From Atherix ibis (Eukaryota; Arthropoda; Insecta; Diptera; Athericidae), in NCBI GenBank assembly GCA_958298945.1, contig OY282609.1, positions 44,793,393 to 44,857,392 on the forward strand: a stretch of DNA of 64,000 nt. The letters are read 5' to 3'. The notes under the pieces were generated by a model. The model ran no database searches, was not told the origin of the DNA, and saw nothing but the letters and a program-made list of their open reading frames with translations. Below are positions 1 to 16,610 of this stretch, one piece after another; the stretch's first letter is position 1; each line of letters begins with the position of its first letter. The translations under genes and the position numbers were made by a program.

Positions 1-1890
1 AACAAACTACTTCATATTCATCTTAAACATACTACTTCATATTCCTCTTAAATATACTACTTCATATTCCTCTTAAACATACTACTTCATATTCCTCTTA
101 AACATACTACTTCATATTCCTCTTAAACATACTACTTCATATTTCTCTTAAACATACTACTTAATATTCCTCTTAAACATACTACTTCATATTCCCTTTA
201 ATAATACTACTTCATATTCCTCTTAAGCATACTACTTCATATTCCTCTTAAACATACTGCTTCATATTCCACTTAAATATACTACTTCGTATTCCTCTTA
301 AACATACTACTTCATATTTCTCTTAAACATACTACTTCATATTCCCTTTAAATATACTACTTCATATTCATCTTAAACATACTACTTCGCATTCCTCTTA
401 AACATACTACTTCATATTCCCTTTAAATATACTACTTCATATTCCTCTTAAGCATACTACTTCATATTCCTCTTAAACATACTACTTCATATTCCTCTTA
501 AATATACTACTTCATATTCCTCTTAAACATACTACTTCATATTCCTCTTAAACATACTACTTCATATTCCTCTTAAACATACCACTTCATATTCTCTTTA
601 AATATACTACTTCATATTCCTCTTAAACATACTACTTCATATTCCTCTTAAACATACTACTTCATATTCCTTTTAAACATACTGCTTCATATTCCTCTTA
701 AACATACTACTTCATATTCCTCTTAAGCATACTACTTCATATTCCTCTTAAACATACTGCTTCATATTCCACTTAAACATACTACTTCATATTCCTCTTA
801 AACATACTACTTCATATTCCTCTTAAATATACTACTTCGTATTCCTCTTAAGCATACTACTTCATATTCCTCTTAAATATACTACTTCATATTCCTCTTA
901 AATATACTACTTCATATTCCTCTTAAATATACTACTTCATATTCATTTTAAATATACTACTTCATATTCCTCTTAAACAAACTACTTCATATTCCTCTTA
1001 AACATACTATTTCATATTCCTCTTAAACATACTACTTCATATTCCTCTTAAACATACTACTTCATATTCATCTTAAACATACAACTTCATATTCCTCTTA
1101 AACATACTACTTTATATTCCTCTTAAACATACTACTTCATATTCCTCTTAAATATACTACTGCATACTCCTCTTAAACATGCTGCTTCATATTCCTCTTA
1201 AACATACTACTTCATATTCTTCTTAAACATACTACTTCATATTCCTCTTAAACATACTACTTCATATTCCTCTTAAAAATACTACTTCATATTCCCTTTA
1301 AATATACTACTTCATATTCCTCTTAAACAAATTACTTCATATTCCTCTTAAATATACTACTTCATATTCCTCTTAAATATACAACTTCATATTCCTCTTA
1401 AGCATACTACTTCATATTCCTCTTAAGCATACTACTTCATATTCCTCTTAAACATACTACTTCATATTCCTCTTAAACATAATACTTCATATTCCTCTTA
1501 AATATACTACTTCGTATTCCTCTTAAGCATGCTACTTCATATTCCTCTTAAATATACTACTTCATATTCCTCTTAAATATACTACTTCATATTCCTCTTT
1601 AATAATAATACTTCATATTCATCTTAAACATACTACTTCATATTCCTCTTAAACACACTACTTCATATTCCTCTTAAACATACTACTTCATATTCCTCTT
1701 AAATATACTACTTCACATTACTCTTAAACATACTACTTCATATTCATCTTAAACATACTACTTCATATTCCTCTTAAATATACTACTTCATATTCCTCTT
1801 AAACATACTACTTCACATTCCTTTTAAACATAATACTTCATATTCATCTTAAACATACTACTTCATATTCCTCTTAAACATACTACTTCA

Positions 1891-3370
1891 TATTCCTCTT
1901 AAATATACTACTTCATATTCCTCTTAAACATACTACTTCATATTCCTCTTAAACATACTACTTCATATTCCCTTTAAATATACTACTTCATATTCTTCTT
2001 AAACATACTGCTTCATATTCCTCTTAAACATAATACTTCATATTCCTCTTAAATATACTACTTCATATTCCTCTTAAACATACTACTTCATATTCCTCTT
2101 AAATATACTACTTCATATTCCTCTTAAACATACTACTTCATATTCCTCTTAAACATACTAATTCATATTCCTCTTAAACATACTACTTCATATTCCCTTT
2201 AAATATACTACTTCATATTCCTCTTAAACATACTACTTCATATTCCTCTTAAACATAATACTTCACATTCCTCTTAAACATACTACTTCATATTCCTCTT
2301 AAACATACTACTTCATATTCCTCTTAAACATATTACTTCATATTCCTCTTAAACATACTACTTCATATTCCTCTTAAACATACTGCTTCATATTCCTCTT
2401 AAACATACTACTTCATATTCCTCTTAAACATACTACTTCACATTCCTCTTAAACATACTACTTCATATTCCTCTTAAATATACTAGTTCATATTCCTCTT
2501 AAATATACTACTTCATATTCCTCTTAAACATACTACTTCATATTCCTCTTAAAAATACTACTTCATATTCCTCTTAAACATACTACTTCATATATCTCTT
2601 AAACATACTACCTCGTATTCCTCTTGAACATACTACTTCATATTCCTCTTAAACATACTACTTCATATTCCTCTTAAATATACTACTTCATATTTCTCTT
2701 AAACATACTACTTCATATGCCTCTTAAACATACTACTTTATATTCCTCTTAAACATACTACTTCGTATTCCTCTTAAACATACTACTTCATATTTCTCTT
2801 AAACATACTACTTCATATTCCTCTTAAACATACTACTTCATATTCCACTTAAATATACTACTTCGTATTCCTCTTAAACATACTACTTCATATTCCTCTT
2901 AAACATACTACTTCATATTCCTCTTAAATATACTACTTCATATTCCTCTTAAATATACTACTTCATATTCCTCTTAAACATACTACTTCATATTCCTCTT
3001 AAACATACTACTTCATATTCCCTTTAAATATACTACTTCATATTCTTCTTAAACATACTACTTCATATTCCTCTTAAACATAATACTTCATATTCCTCTT
3101 AAATATACTACTTCATATTCCTCTTAAACATACTACTTCATATTCCTCTTAAATATACTACTTCATATTCCTCTTAAACATACTACTTCATATTCCTCTT
3201 AAACATACTAATTCATATTCCTCTTAAACATACTACTTCATATTCCCTTTAAATATACTACTTCATATTCCTCTTAAACATACTACTTCATATTCCTCTT
3301 AAACATAATACTTCACATTCCTCTTAAACATACTACTTCATATTCCTCTTAAACATACTACTTCATATTC
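1891..3370 (+). repeat. repeated block of about 430 bp at 1,050-bp spacing
   Basis: The order of variant units at about 1891-2320 recurs at about 2941-3370. Markers are TATTCTTCTT at 1991 and 3041, the rare ACTAATTCAT unit at 2157 and 3207, and AAACATAATACTTCACATTC at 2251 and 3301. The distance is 42 units. The copies differ at a few bases, so this is older than the large duplications further right. Confidence 0.75.
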
Positions 3371-3504
3371 ATCTTAAACATACTACTTCATATTCCTCTT
3401 AAATATACTACTTCATATTCCTCTTAAACATACTACTTCATATTCCTCTTAAACATACTACTTTATATTCCTCTTAAACATACTACTTCATATTCCTCTT
3501 TAAC

Positions 3505-6500
3505 ATACTACTTCATATTTATCTTAAACATACTACTTCATATTCATCTTAAACATACTACTTCATATTCCTCTTAAACATGCTACTTCATATTCCTCTT
3601 AAATATACTACCTCATATTCCCTTTAAATATACTACTTCATATTCCTCTTAAACATACTACTGCATATTCCTCTTAAACATACTACTTCATATTCCTCTT
3701 AAATATACTACTTCATATTCCCTTTAAATATACTACTTCATATTCCTCTTAAACATACTACTTCATATTCCCTTTAAATATACTACTTCATATTCATCTT
3801 AAACATACTACTTCATATTCATCTTAAACATACTACTTCATATTCCTCTTCAATATACTACTTCATATTCCTCTTAAACATACTTCTTCATATTCCTCTT
3901 AAATATACTACTTCATATATCTCTTAAACATACTACTTCATATTCCTCTTAAACATACTACTTCATATTCCTCTTAAAAATAATACTTCATATTCGTCTT
4001 AAATATACTACTTCATATTCCTCTTAAATATACTACTTCACATTCTTCTTAAATATAATACTTCATATTCCTCTTAAATATACTACTTCGTATTCCTCTT
4101 AAACATACTACTTCATATTCCTCTTAAACATACTACTTCATATTCCTCTTAAATATACTACTTCATATTCCCCTTAAACATACTACTTCATATTCCTCTT
4201 AAATATACTACTTCATATATCTCTTAAACATACTACTTCATATTCCTCTTAAATATACTACTTCATATTCCTCTTAAAAATACTACTTCATATTCGTCTT
4301 AAATATACTACTTCATATTCCTCTTAAATATACTACTTCACATTCCTCTTAAATATACAACTTCATATTCCTCTTAAATATACTACTTCGTATTCCTCTT
4401 AAACATACTACTTCATATTCCCTTTAAATATACTACTTCATATTCCTCTTAAACAAACTACTTCATATTCCTCTTAAATATACTACTTCATATTCCTCTT
4501 AAGCATATTACTTCATATTCCTCTTAAATATACTACTTCATATTCCTCTTAAATATACTACTTCATATTCCTCTTAAACATACTACTTCATATTCCTCTT
4601 AAACATACTACTTCATATTCCTCTTAAATATAATACTTCATATTCCTCTTAAACATACTACTTCATATTCCTCTTAAACATACTACTTCATATTCCTCTT
4701 AAACATACTACTTCATATTCCTCTTAAATATACTACTTCATATTCCCTTTAAATATACTACCTCATATTCCTCTTAAACATACTACTTCATATTCCTCTT
4801 AAACATACTGCTTCATATTCCACTTAAATATACTACGGCATATTCCTCTTAAACATACTACTTCACATTCCTCTTAAACATACTACTTCATATTCCTCTT
4901 AAACATACTACTTTATATTCCTCTTAAACATACTACTTCATTTTCCTCTTAAACATACTACTTCATATTCCTCTTAAATATACTACTTCACATGCCTCTT
5001 AAATATACTACTTCATATTCCTCGTAAACATACTACTTCATATTCCTCTTAAACGTTCTACTTCATATTCCTCTTAAATATACTACTTCATATTCCTCTT
5101 AAATATACTACTTCATATTCCTCTTAAACATACTATTTCATATTCCTCTTAAACATACTACTTCATATTGCTCTTAAACATACTACTTCATATTCCTCTT
5201 AAACATACTACTTCACATTCCTCTTAAACATACTACTTCATATTCCTCTTAAACATACTACTTCATATTCCTCTTAAACATACTACTTCATATTCTTCTT
5301 AAACATACTATTTCATATTCCTCTTAAATATACTACTTCATATTCCTCTTAAATATACTACTTCATATATCTCTTAAACATACTACTTCATATTCCTCTT
5401 AAACATACTACTTCATATTCCTCTTAAACATACTACTTCATATTCCTCTTAAACATACTACTTCATATTCCTCTTAAACATACTACTTCATATTCCTCTT
5501 AAATATACTACTTCATATTCCCTTTAAATATACTACTTCATATTCCTCTTAAGCATACTACTTCATATTCCTCTTAAACATACTACTTCATATTCCTCTT
5601 ACACATACTACTTCATATTCCTCTTAAACATACTACTTCATATTCCTATTAAACTTACTACTTCATATTCCTCTTAAATATTCTACTTCATATTCCTCTT
5701 AAATATACTACTTCATATTCCTCTTAAACAAACTACTTCATATTCCTCTTAAACATACTACTTCATATTCCTCTTAAATATACTGCTTCATATTCCACTT
5801 AAATATACTACTTCATATTCCTCTTAAACATACAATTTCATATTTCTCTTAAACATACTACTTCATATTCCTCTTAAACATACTACTTCATATTCGTCTT
5901 AAATATACTACTTCATATTCCTCTTAAATATACTACTTCATATTCTTCTTAAACATACTACTTCATATTCCTCTTAAACATACTACTTCATATTCCTCTT
6001 AAACATACTACTTCATATTCCTCTTAAATATACTACTTCATATTCCCTTTAAATATACTACTTCTTATTCCTCTTAAGCATACTACTTCATATTCCTCTT
6101 AAACATACTACATCATATTCCTCTTAAACATACTACTTCATATTCCTCTTAAACGTACTACTTCATATTCCTCTTAAACATACTACTTCATATTCCTCTT
6201 AAACATACTACTTCATATTCCTCTTAAATATACTACTTTATATTCCTCTTAAATATACTACTTCATATTCCTCTTAAACATACTACTTCATATTCCTCTT
6301 AAATATACTACTTCATATTCCCTTTAAATATACTACCTCGTATTCCTCTTAAACATACTACTTCATATTCCTCTTAAACAAACTACTTCATATTCCACTT
6401 AAATGTACTACTTTATTTTCCTCTTAAACATACTACTTCACATTCCTCTTAAACATACTACTTCATATTCCTCTTAAACATACTACTTCATATTCCTCTT

Positions 6501-9500
6501 AAACATACTACTTCATTTTCCTCTTAAACATACTGCTTCATATTCCTCTTAAATATACTACTTCACATGCCTCTTAAATATACTACTTCATATTCCTCGT
6601 AAACATACTACTTCATATTCCTCTTAAACGTTCTACTTCATATTCCTCTTAAAAATACTACTTCATATTCCTCTTAAACATACTACTTCATATTCCTCTT
6701 AAACAAACTACTTCATATTCCTCTTAAACATACTACTTCATATTCCTCTTAAATATACTACTTCATATTCCTCTTAAATATACTACTTCATATTCCTCTT
6801 AAATATACTACTTCATATTCCTCTTAAACATACTACTTCATATTCCTCTTAAAAATACTACTTCATATTCCTCTTAAACATACTACTTCATATTCCTCTT
6901 AAACATACTACTTCATATTCCTCTTAAACATACTACTTCATATTCCTCCTAAACATACTACTTCATATTCCTCTTAAACATACTACTTCATATTCCTCTT
7001 AAATATACTACTTCATATTCCTCTTAAATATACTACTTCATATTCCTCTTAAATATACTGCTTCATATTCCACTTAAATATACTACTTCATATTCCTCTT
7101 AAACATTCTACTTCATATTCCTCTTAAACATACTACTTCATATTCCTCTTAAACATACTATTTCATATTCCTCTTAAATATACTACTTCATATTCCTCTT
7201 AAACATACTACTTCGTATTCCTCTTAAACATACTACTTCATATTCCTCTTAAATATACTACTTCATATTCCTCTTAAATATACTACTTCATATTCCTCTT
7301 AAATATACTGCTTCATATTCCTCTTAAATATACTACTTCATATATCTCTTAAACATACTACTTCATTTTCCTCTTAAACATACTACTTCATATTCTTCTT
7401 AAACATACTACTTCATATTCCTCTTAAACACACTACTTCATATTCCTCTTAAACATACTACTTCATATTCCTCTTAAATATACTACTTCATATTCCCTTT
7501 AAATATACTACTCCATATTCCTCTTAAGCATACTACTTCATATTCATCTTAAACATACTACATCATATTCCTCTTAAACATACTACTTCATATTCCTCTT
7601 AAACATACTACTTCATATTCCTCTTAAACATACTACTTCATATTCCTCTTAAACATACTACTTCATATTCTTCTTAAATATGCTACTTTATATTCCTCTT
7701 AAATATACTACTTCATATTCCTCTTAAACATACTACTTCATATTCCTCTTAAATATACTACTTCATATTCCCTTTAAATATACTACCTCATATTCCTCTT
7801 AAACATACTACTTTATATTCCTCTTAAACATACTGCTTCATATTCCTCTTATACTAACTACTTCATATTCCTCTTAAACATACTACTTCATATTCCTCTT
7901 AAACATACTACTTCATATTCCTCTTAAACATACTACTTCATATTCCTCTTAAACATACTACTTCATATTCCTCTTAAATAAATTACTTCATATTCCTCTT
8001 AAATATACTACTTCATATTCCTCTTAAACAAACTACTTCATATTCCTCTTAAACATACTACTTCATATTCCTCTTAAATATACTGCTTCATATTCCACTT
8101 AAATATACTACTTCATATTTATCTTAAACATACTACTTCATATTCATCTTAAACATACTACTTCATATTCCTCTTAAACATGCTACTTCATATTCCTCTT
8201 AAATATACTACTTCATATTCCCTTTAAATATACTACTTCATATTCCTCTTAAACATACTACTTCATATTCCCTTTAAATATATTACTTCATATTCCTCTA
8301 AAATATACTACTTCGTATTCCTCTTAAACATACTACTGCATATTCCTCTTAAACATACTACTTCATATTCCTCTTAAATATACTACTTCATATTCCCTTT
8401 AAATATACTACTTCATATTCCTCTTAAACAAACTACTTCATATTCCTCTTAAACATACTACTTCATATTCCCTTTAAATATACTACTTCATATTCATCTT
8501 AAACATACTACTTCATATTCATCTTAAACATGCTACTTCATATTCCTCTTAAATATACTACTTCATATTCCTCTTAAACATACTTCTTCATATTCCTCTT
8601 AAATATACTACTTCATATATCTCTTAAACATACTACTTCATATTCCTCTTAAACATACTATTTCATATTCCTCTTAAAAATAATACTTCATATTCGTCTT
8701 AAATATACTACTTCATATTCCTCTTAAATATACTTCTTCACATTCTTCTTAAATATACTACTTCATATTCCTCTTAAATATACTACTTCGTATTCCTCTT
8801 AAACATACTCCTTCATATTCCTCTTAAACATACTACTTCATATTCCTCTTAAATATACTACTTCATATTCTCCTTAAACATACTACTTCATATTCCTCTT
8901 AAATATACTACTTCATATATCTCTTAAACATACTACTTTATATTCCTCTTAAATATACTACTTCATATTCCCCTTAAAAATACTACTTCATATTCGCCTT
9001 AAATATACTACTTCATATTCCTCTTAAATATACTACCTCACATTCCTCTTAAATATACTACTTCATATTCCTCTTAAATATACTACTTCGTATTCCTCTT
9101 AAACATACTACTTCATATTCCCTTTAAATATACTACTTCATATTCCTCTTAAACAAACTACTTCATATTCCTCTTAAATATACTACTTCATATTCCTCTT
9201 AAGCATATTACTTCATATTCCTCTTAAATATACTACTTCATATTCCTCTTAAATATACTACTTCATATTCCTCTTAAACATACTACTTCATATTCCTCTT
9301 AAACATACTACTTCATATTCCTTTTAAATATACTACTTCATATTCCTCTTAAACATACTACTTCATATTCCTCTTAAACATACTACTTCATATTCCTCTT
9401 AAACATACTACTTCATATTCCTCTTAAATATACTACTTCATATTCCCTTTAAATATACTACCTCATATTCCTCTTAAACATACTACTTCATATTCCTCTT

Positions 9501-9810
9501 AAACATACTGCTTCATATTCCACTTAAATATACTACTTCATATTCCTCTTAAACATACTACTTCACATTCCTCTTAAACATACTACTTCATATTCCTCTT
9601 AAACATACTACTTTATATTCCTCTTAAACATACTACTTCATTTTCCTCTTAAACATACTACTTCATATTCCTCTTAAATATACTACTTCACATGCCTCTT
9701 AAATATACTACTTCATATTCCTCGTAAACATACTACTTCATATTCCTCTTAAACGTTCTACTTCATATTCCTCTTAAAAATACTACTTCATATTCCTCTT
9801 AAACATACTA
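3505..9810 (+). repeat. pair of about 1.6-kb satellite blocks 4.6-4.7 kb apart
   Basis: Units at about 3505-5110 recur at about 8105-9810. Early markers (CATATTTATCTT at 3513 and 8113) are 4,600 bp apart. Later ones (AAGCATATTA at 4501 and 9201, AAACGTTCTA at 5051 and 9751) are 4,700 bp apart. Four units were therefore gained or lost inside the block. Scattered substitutions separate the copies. Confidence 0.75.
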
Positions 9811-10129
9811 CTTCATATTCCTCTTAAACATACTACTTCATATTCCTCTTAAACTTACTACTTCATATTCCTCTTAAATATACTACTTCATTTTCCTCTT
9901 AAATATACTACTACATATTCCTCTTAAATATACTACTTCGTATTCCTCTTAATCATACTACTGCATATTCCTCTTAAACATACTACTTCATATTCCTCTT
10001 AAATATACTACTTCGTATTCCTCTTAAACATACTACTGCATATTCCTCTTAAACATACTATTTCATATTCCTCTTAAATATACTACTTCATATTCCTCTT
10101 AAACATACTACTTCATATTCCTCTTAAAT

Positions 10130-13100
10130 ATACTACTTCGTATTCCTCTTAAACATACTACTGCATATTCCTTTTTAAATATACTACTTCATATTCCTCT
10201 TAAATATACTACTTCATATTCCTTTTAAATATACTACTTCATATATCTCTTAAACATACTACTTCATATTCCTCTTAAACATACTACTTCATATTCGTCT
10301 TAAATATACTACTTCATATTCCTCTTAAATATACTACTTCACATTCCTCTTAAATATACTACTTCATATTCCTCTTAAATATACTACTTCGTATTCCTCT
10401 TAAGCATACTACTTCATATTCCCTTTAAATATACTACTTCATATTCCTCTTAAACAAACTACTTCATATTCCTCTTAAATATACTACTTCATATTCCTCT
10501 TAAGCATATTACTTCATATTCCTCTTAAATATACTACTTCATATTCCTCTTAAATATACTTTTTCATATTCCTCTTAAACATACTACTTCATATATCTCT
10601 TAAACATACTACTTCATATTCCTCTTAAACATACTACTTCATATTCCTCTTAAACATACTACTTCATATTCCTCTTAAACATACTACTTCATATTCCTCT
10701 TAAATATACTACTTCATATTCTCTTTAAATATACTACTTCATATTCCTCTTAAGCATACTACTTCATATTCCTCTTAAACATACTACTTCATATTCCTCT
10801 TAAACATACTACTTCATATTCCTCTTAAACATTCTACTTCATATTCCTCTTAAATATACTACTTCATATTCCCTTTAAATATACTACCTCATATTCTTCT
10901 TAAACATACTACTTCATATTCCTCTTAAACATACTGCTTCATATTCCACTTAAATATACTACTTCATATTCCTCTTAAACATACTACTTCACATTCCTCT
11001 TAAACATACTACTTCATATTCCTCTTAAACATACTACTTTATATTCCTCTTAAACATACTACTTCATTTTCCTCTTAAACATACTACTTCATATTCCTCT
11101 TAAATATACTACTTCACATGCCTCTTAAATATACTACTTCATATTCCTCGTAAACATACTACTTCATATTCCTCTTAAACATACTACTTCATATTCCGCT
11201 TAAACTTACTACTTCATATTCCTCTTAAATATACTACTTCATTTTCCTCCTAAATATACTACTTCATATTCCTCTTAAATATGCTACTTCGTATTCCTCT
11301 TAATCATACTACTGCATATTCCTCTTAAACATACTACTTCATATTCCTCTTAAATATACTACTTCGTATTCCTCTTAAACATACTACTGCATATTCCTCT
11401 TAAACATACTATTTCATATTCCTCTTAAATATACTACTTCATATTCCTCTTAAACATACTACTTCATATTCCTCTTAAATATACTACTTCGTATTCCTCT
11501 TAAACATACTACTGCATATTCCTTTTTAAATATACTACTTCATATTCCTCTTAAATATACTACTTCATATTCCTTTTAAATATACTACTTCATATATCTC
11601 TTAAACATACTACTTCATATTCCTCTTAAACATACTACTTCATATTCCTCTTAAACATACTACTTCACATTCCTCTTAAACATACTACTTCATATTCCTC
11701 TTAAACATACTACTTTATATTCCTCTTAAACATACTACTTCATATTCCTTTTAAATATACTACTTCATATTCCCTTTAAATATACTACTTCAAATTCCTC
11801 TTAAGCATACTACTTCATATTCCTCTTAAACATACTACTTCATATTCCTCTTAAACATACTACTTCATATTCCTCTTAAACATACTACTTCATATTCCTC
11901 TTAATTATACTACTTCATATTCCCTTTAAATATACTACCTCATATTCCTCTTAAACATACTACTTCATATTCCTCTTAAACATACTGCTTCATATTCCAC
12001 TTAAATATACTACTTCATATTCCTCTTAAACATACTACTTCACATTCCTCTTAAACATACTACTTCATATTCCTCTTAAACATACTACTTTATATTCCTC
12101 TTAAACATACTACTTCATTTTCCTCTTAAACATACTACTTCATATTCCTCTTAAATATACTACTTCACATGCCTCTTAAATATACTACTTCATATTCCTC
12201 GTAAACATACTACTTCATATTCCTCTTAAACATACTACTTCATATTCCGCTTAAACTTACTACTTCATATTCCTCTTAAATATACTACTTCATTTTCCTC
12301 TTAAATATACTACTTCATATTCCTCTTAAATATGCTACTTCGTATTCCTCTTAATCATACTACTGCATATTCCTCTTAAACATACTACTTCATATTCCTC
12401 TTAAATATACTACTTCGTATTCCTCTTAAACATACTACTGCATATTCCTCTTAAACATACTATTTCATATTCCTCTTAAATATACTACTTCATATTCCTC
12501 TTAAACATACTACTTCATATTCCTCTTAAATATACTACTTCGTATTCCTCTTAAACATACTACTGCATATTCCTTTTTAAATATACTACTTCATATTCCT
12601 CTTCAATATACTACTTCATATTCCTTTTAAATATACTACTTCATATATCTCTTAAACATACAACTTCATATTCCTCTTAAACATACTACTTCATATTCCT
12701 CTTAAACATACTACTTCACATTCCTCTTAAACATACTACTTCATATTCCTCTTAAACATACTACTTTATATTCCTCTTAAACATACTACTTCATTTTCCT
12801 CTTAAACATACTACTTCATATTCCTCTTAAATATACTACTTCACATGCCTCTTAAATATACTACTTCATATTCCTCGTAAACATACTACTTCATATTCCT
12901 CTTAAACATACTACTTCATATTCCGCTTAAACTTACTACTTCATATTCCTCTTAAATATACTACTTCATTTTCCTCTTAAATATACTACTTCATATTCCT
13001 CTTAAATATGCTACTTCGTATTCCTCTTAATCATACTACTGCATATTCCTCTTAAACATACTACTTCATATTCCTCTTAAATATACTACTTCATTTTCCT

Positions 13101-13560
13101 CTTAAATATACTACTTCATATTCCTCTTAAATATACTACTTCATATTCCTCTTAAACATACTACTTCATATTCCTCTTAAACATACTACTTCATATTCCG
13201 CTTAAACTTACTACTTCATATTCCTCTTAAATATACTACTTCATTTTCCTCTTAAATATACTACTTCATATTCCTCTTAAATATGCTACTTCGTATTCCT
13301 CTTAATCATACTACTGCATATTCCTCTTAAACATACTACTTCATATTCCTCTTAAATATACTACTTCGTATTCCTCTTAAACATACTACTGCATATTCCT
13401 CTTAAACATACTATTTCATATTCCTCTTAAATATACTACTTCATATTACTCTTAAACATACTACTTCATATTCCTCTTAAATATACTACTTCGTATTCCT
13501 CTTAAACATACTACTGCATATTCCTTTTTAAATATACTACTTCATATTCCTCTTAAATAT
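10130..13560 (+). repeat. higher-order block with four copies of a one-base insertion
   Basis: The unit reading CTGCATATTCCTTTTTAAAT has one extra T. It occurs near 10171, 11521, 12571 and 13521, each time after a TTCGTATT unit and before a CATATATCTC unit. The rare TTCCGCTTAAACTTAC unit (11194, 12245, 12921 and 13196) follows the same blocks. Spacings between copies vary (about 1,350, 1,050 and 950 bp), so the blocks were copied and then trimmed by whole units. Confidence 0.8.
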
Positions 13561-15109
13561 ACTACTTCATATTCCTTTTAAATATACTACTTCATATATC
13601 TCTTAAACATACTACTTCATATTCCTCTTAAACATACTACTTCATATTCCTCTTAAACATACTACTTCACATTCCTTTTAAACATACTACTTCATATTCC
13701 TCTTAAACATACTACTTCATATTCCTCTTAAACATACTACTTCATATTCCTCTTAAACATACTACTTCATATTCCTCTTAAACATACTACTTCATATTCC
13801 TCTTAAATATACTACTTCATATTCCCTTTAAATATACTATTTCATATTCCTCTTAAGCATACTACTTCATATTCCTCTTAAGCATACTACTTCATATTCC
13901 TCTTAAACATACTACTTCATATTCCTCTTAAACATACTACTTCATATTCCTCTTAAACATACTACTTCATTTTCCTCTTAAATATACTACTTCATATTCC
14001 TCTTAAATATACTACTTCATATTCCTCTTAAACAAACTACTTCATATTCCTCTTAAACATACTACTTCATATTCCTCTTAAATATACTGCTTCATATTCC
14101 ACTTAAATATACTACTTCATATTCCTCTTAAACATACTACTTCATATTCCTCTTAAACATACTACTTCATATTCCTCTTAAACATACTACTTCATATTCC
14201 TCTTAAATATACTACTTCATATTCCTCTTAAATATACTACTTCATATTCTTCTTAAACATACTACTTCATATTCCTCTTAAACATACTACTTCATATTCC
14301 TCTTAAACATACTACTTCATATTCCTCTTAAATATACTACTTCATATTCCCTTTAAATATACTACTTCATATTCCTCTTAAGCATACTACTTCATATTCC
14401 TCTTAAACATACTACATCATATTCCTCTTAAACATACTACTTCATATTCCTCTTAAACATACTACTTCATATTCCTCTTAAACATACTACTTCATATTCC
14501 TCTTAAACATGCTACTTCATATTCCTCTTAAATATACTACTTTATATTCCTCTTAAATATACTACTTCATATTCCTCTTAAACATACTACTTTATATTCC
14601 TCTTAAATATACTACTTCATATTCCCTTTAAATATACTACCTCATATTCCTCTTAAACATACTACTTCATATTCCTCTTAAACAAACTACTTCATATTCC
14701 ACTTAAATGTACTACTTCATTTTCCTCTTAAACATACTACTTCACATTCCTCTTAAATATACTACTTCATATTCCTCTTAAACATACTACTTCATATTCC
14801 TCTTAAACATACTACTTCATTTTCCTCTTAAACATACTACTTCATATTCCTCTTAAATATACTACTTCACATGCCTCTTAAATATACTACTTCATATTCC
14901 TCGTAAACATACTACTTCATTTTCCTCTTAAACGTTCTACTTCATATTCCTCTTAAAAATACTACTTCATATTCCTCTTAAACATACTACTTCATATTCC
15001 TCTTAAACATACTACTTCATATTCCTCTTAAACATACTACTTCATATTCCTCTTAAATATACTACTTCATATTCCTCTTAAATATACTACTTCATATTCC
15101 TCTTAAATA

Positions 15110-16610
15110 TACTACTTCGTATTCCTCTTAAACATACTACTGCATATTCCTCTTAAACATACTACTTCATATTCCTCCTAAATATACTACTTCATATTCC
15201 CTTTAAATATACTACTTCATATTCCTCTTAAACATACTACTTCATATTCCTCTTAAAAATACTACTTCATATTCCTCTTAAACATACTACTTCATATTCC
15301 TCTTAAACATACTACTTCATATTCCTCTTAAACATACTACTTCATATTCCTCCTAAACATACTACTTCATATTCCTCTTAAACATACAACTTCATATTCC
15401 TCTTAAATATACTACTTCATATTCCTCTTAAATATACTACTTCATATTCCTCTTAAACAAACTACTTCATATTCCTCTTAAATATACTACTTCGTATTCC
15501 TCTTAAACATACTACTGCATATTCCTCTTAAACATACTACTTCATATTCCTCCTAAATATACTACTTCATATTCCCTTTAAATATACTACTTCATATTCC
15601 TCTTAAACATACTATTTCATATTTCTCTTAAAAATACTACTTCATATTCCTCTTAAACATACTACTTCATATTCCTCTTAAACATACTACTTCATATTCC
15701 TCTTAAACATACAACTTCATATTCCTCCTAAACATACTACTTCATATTCCTCTTAAACATACTACTTCATATTCCTCTTAAATATACTACTTCATATTCC
15801 TCTTAAATATACTACTTCATATTCCTCTTAAATATACTACTTCGTATTCCTCTTAAACATACTACTGCATATTCCTCTTAAACATACTACTTCATATTCC
15901 TCCTAAATATACTACTTCATATTCCCTTTAAATATACTACTTCATATTCCTCTTAAACATACTACTTCATATTCCTCTTAAAAATACTACTTCATATTCC
16001 TCTTAAACATACTACTTCATATTCCTCTTAAACATACTACTTCATATTCCTCTTAAACATACTACTTCATATTCCTCCTAAACATACTACTTCATATTCC
16101 TCTTAAACATACTACTTCATATTCCTCTTAAATATACTACTTCATATTCCTCTTAAATATACTACTTCATATTCCTCTTAAACAAACTACTTCATATTCC
16201 TCTTAAATATACTACTTCGTATTCCTCTTAAACATACTACTGCATATTCCTCTTAAACATACTACTTCATATTCCTCCTAAATATACTACTTCATATTCC
16301 CTTTAAATATACTACTTCATATTCCTCTTAAACATACTATTTCATATTTCTCTTAAAAATACTACTTCATATTCCTCTTAAACATACTACTTCATATTCC
16401 TCTTAAACATACTACTTCATATTCCTCTTAAACATACAACTTCATATTCCTCCTAAACATACTACTTCATATTCCTCTTAAACATACTACTTCATATTCC
16501 TCTTAAATATACTACTTCATATTCCTCTTAAATATACTACTTCATATTCCTCTTAAAAAAACTACTTCATATTCCTCTTAAACATACTACTTCATATTCC
16601 TCTTAAACAT
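15110..16610 (+). repeat. local 14/15-unit higher-order repeat, four copies
   Basis: The string of a TTCGTATT unit, an ACTACTGCAT unit, a normal unit and a TCCTAAAT unit recurs with ACTACTGCAT at 15136, 15511, 15861 and 16236. The spacings are 375, 350 and 375 bp, so copies are 14 or 15 units long. Confidence 0.8.

Noticed and set aside
190..210. Length change at the unit reading CCCTTTAATAATAC
   Set aside because: Counting shows the unit is still 25 bp; the change is by substitution only.
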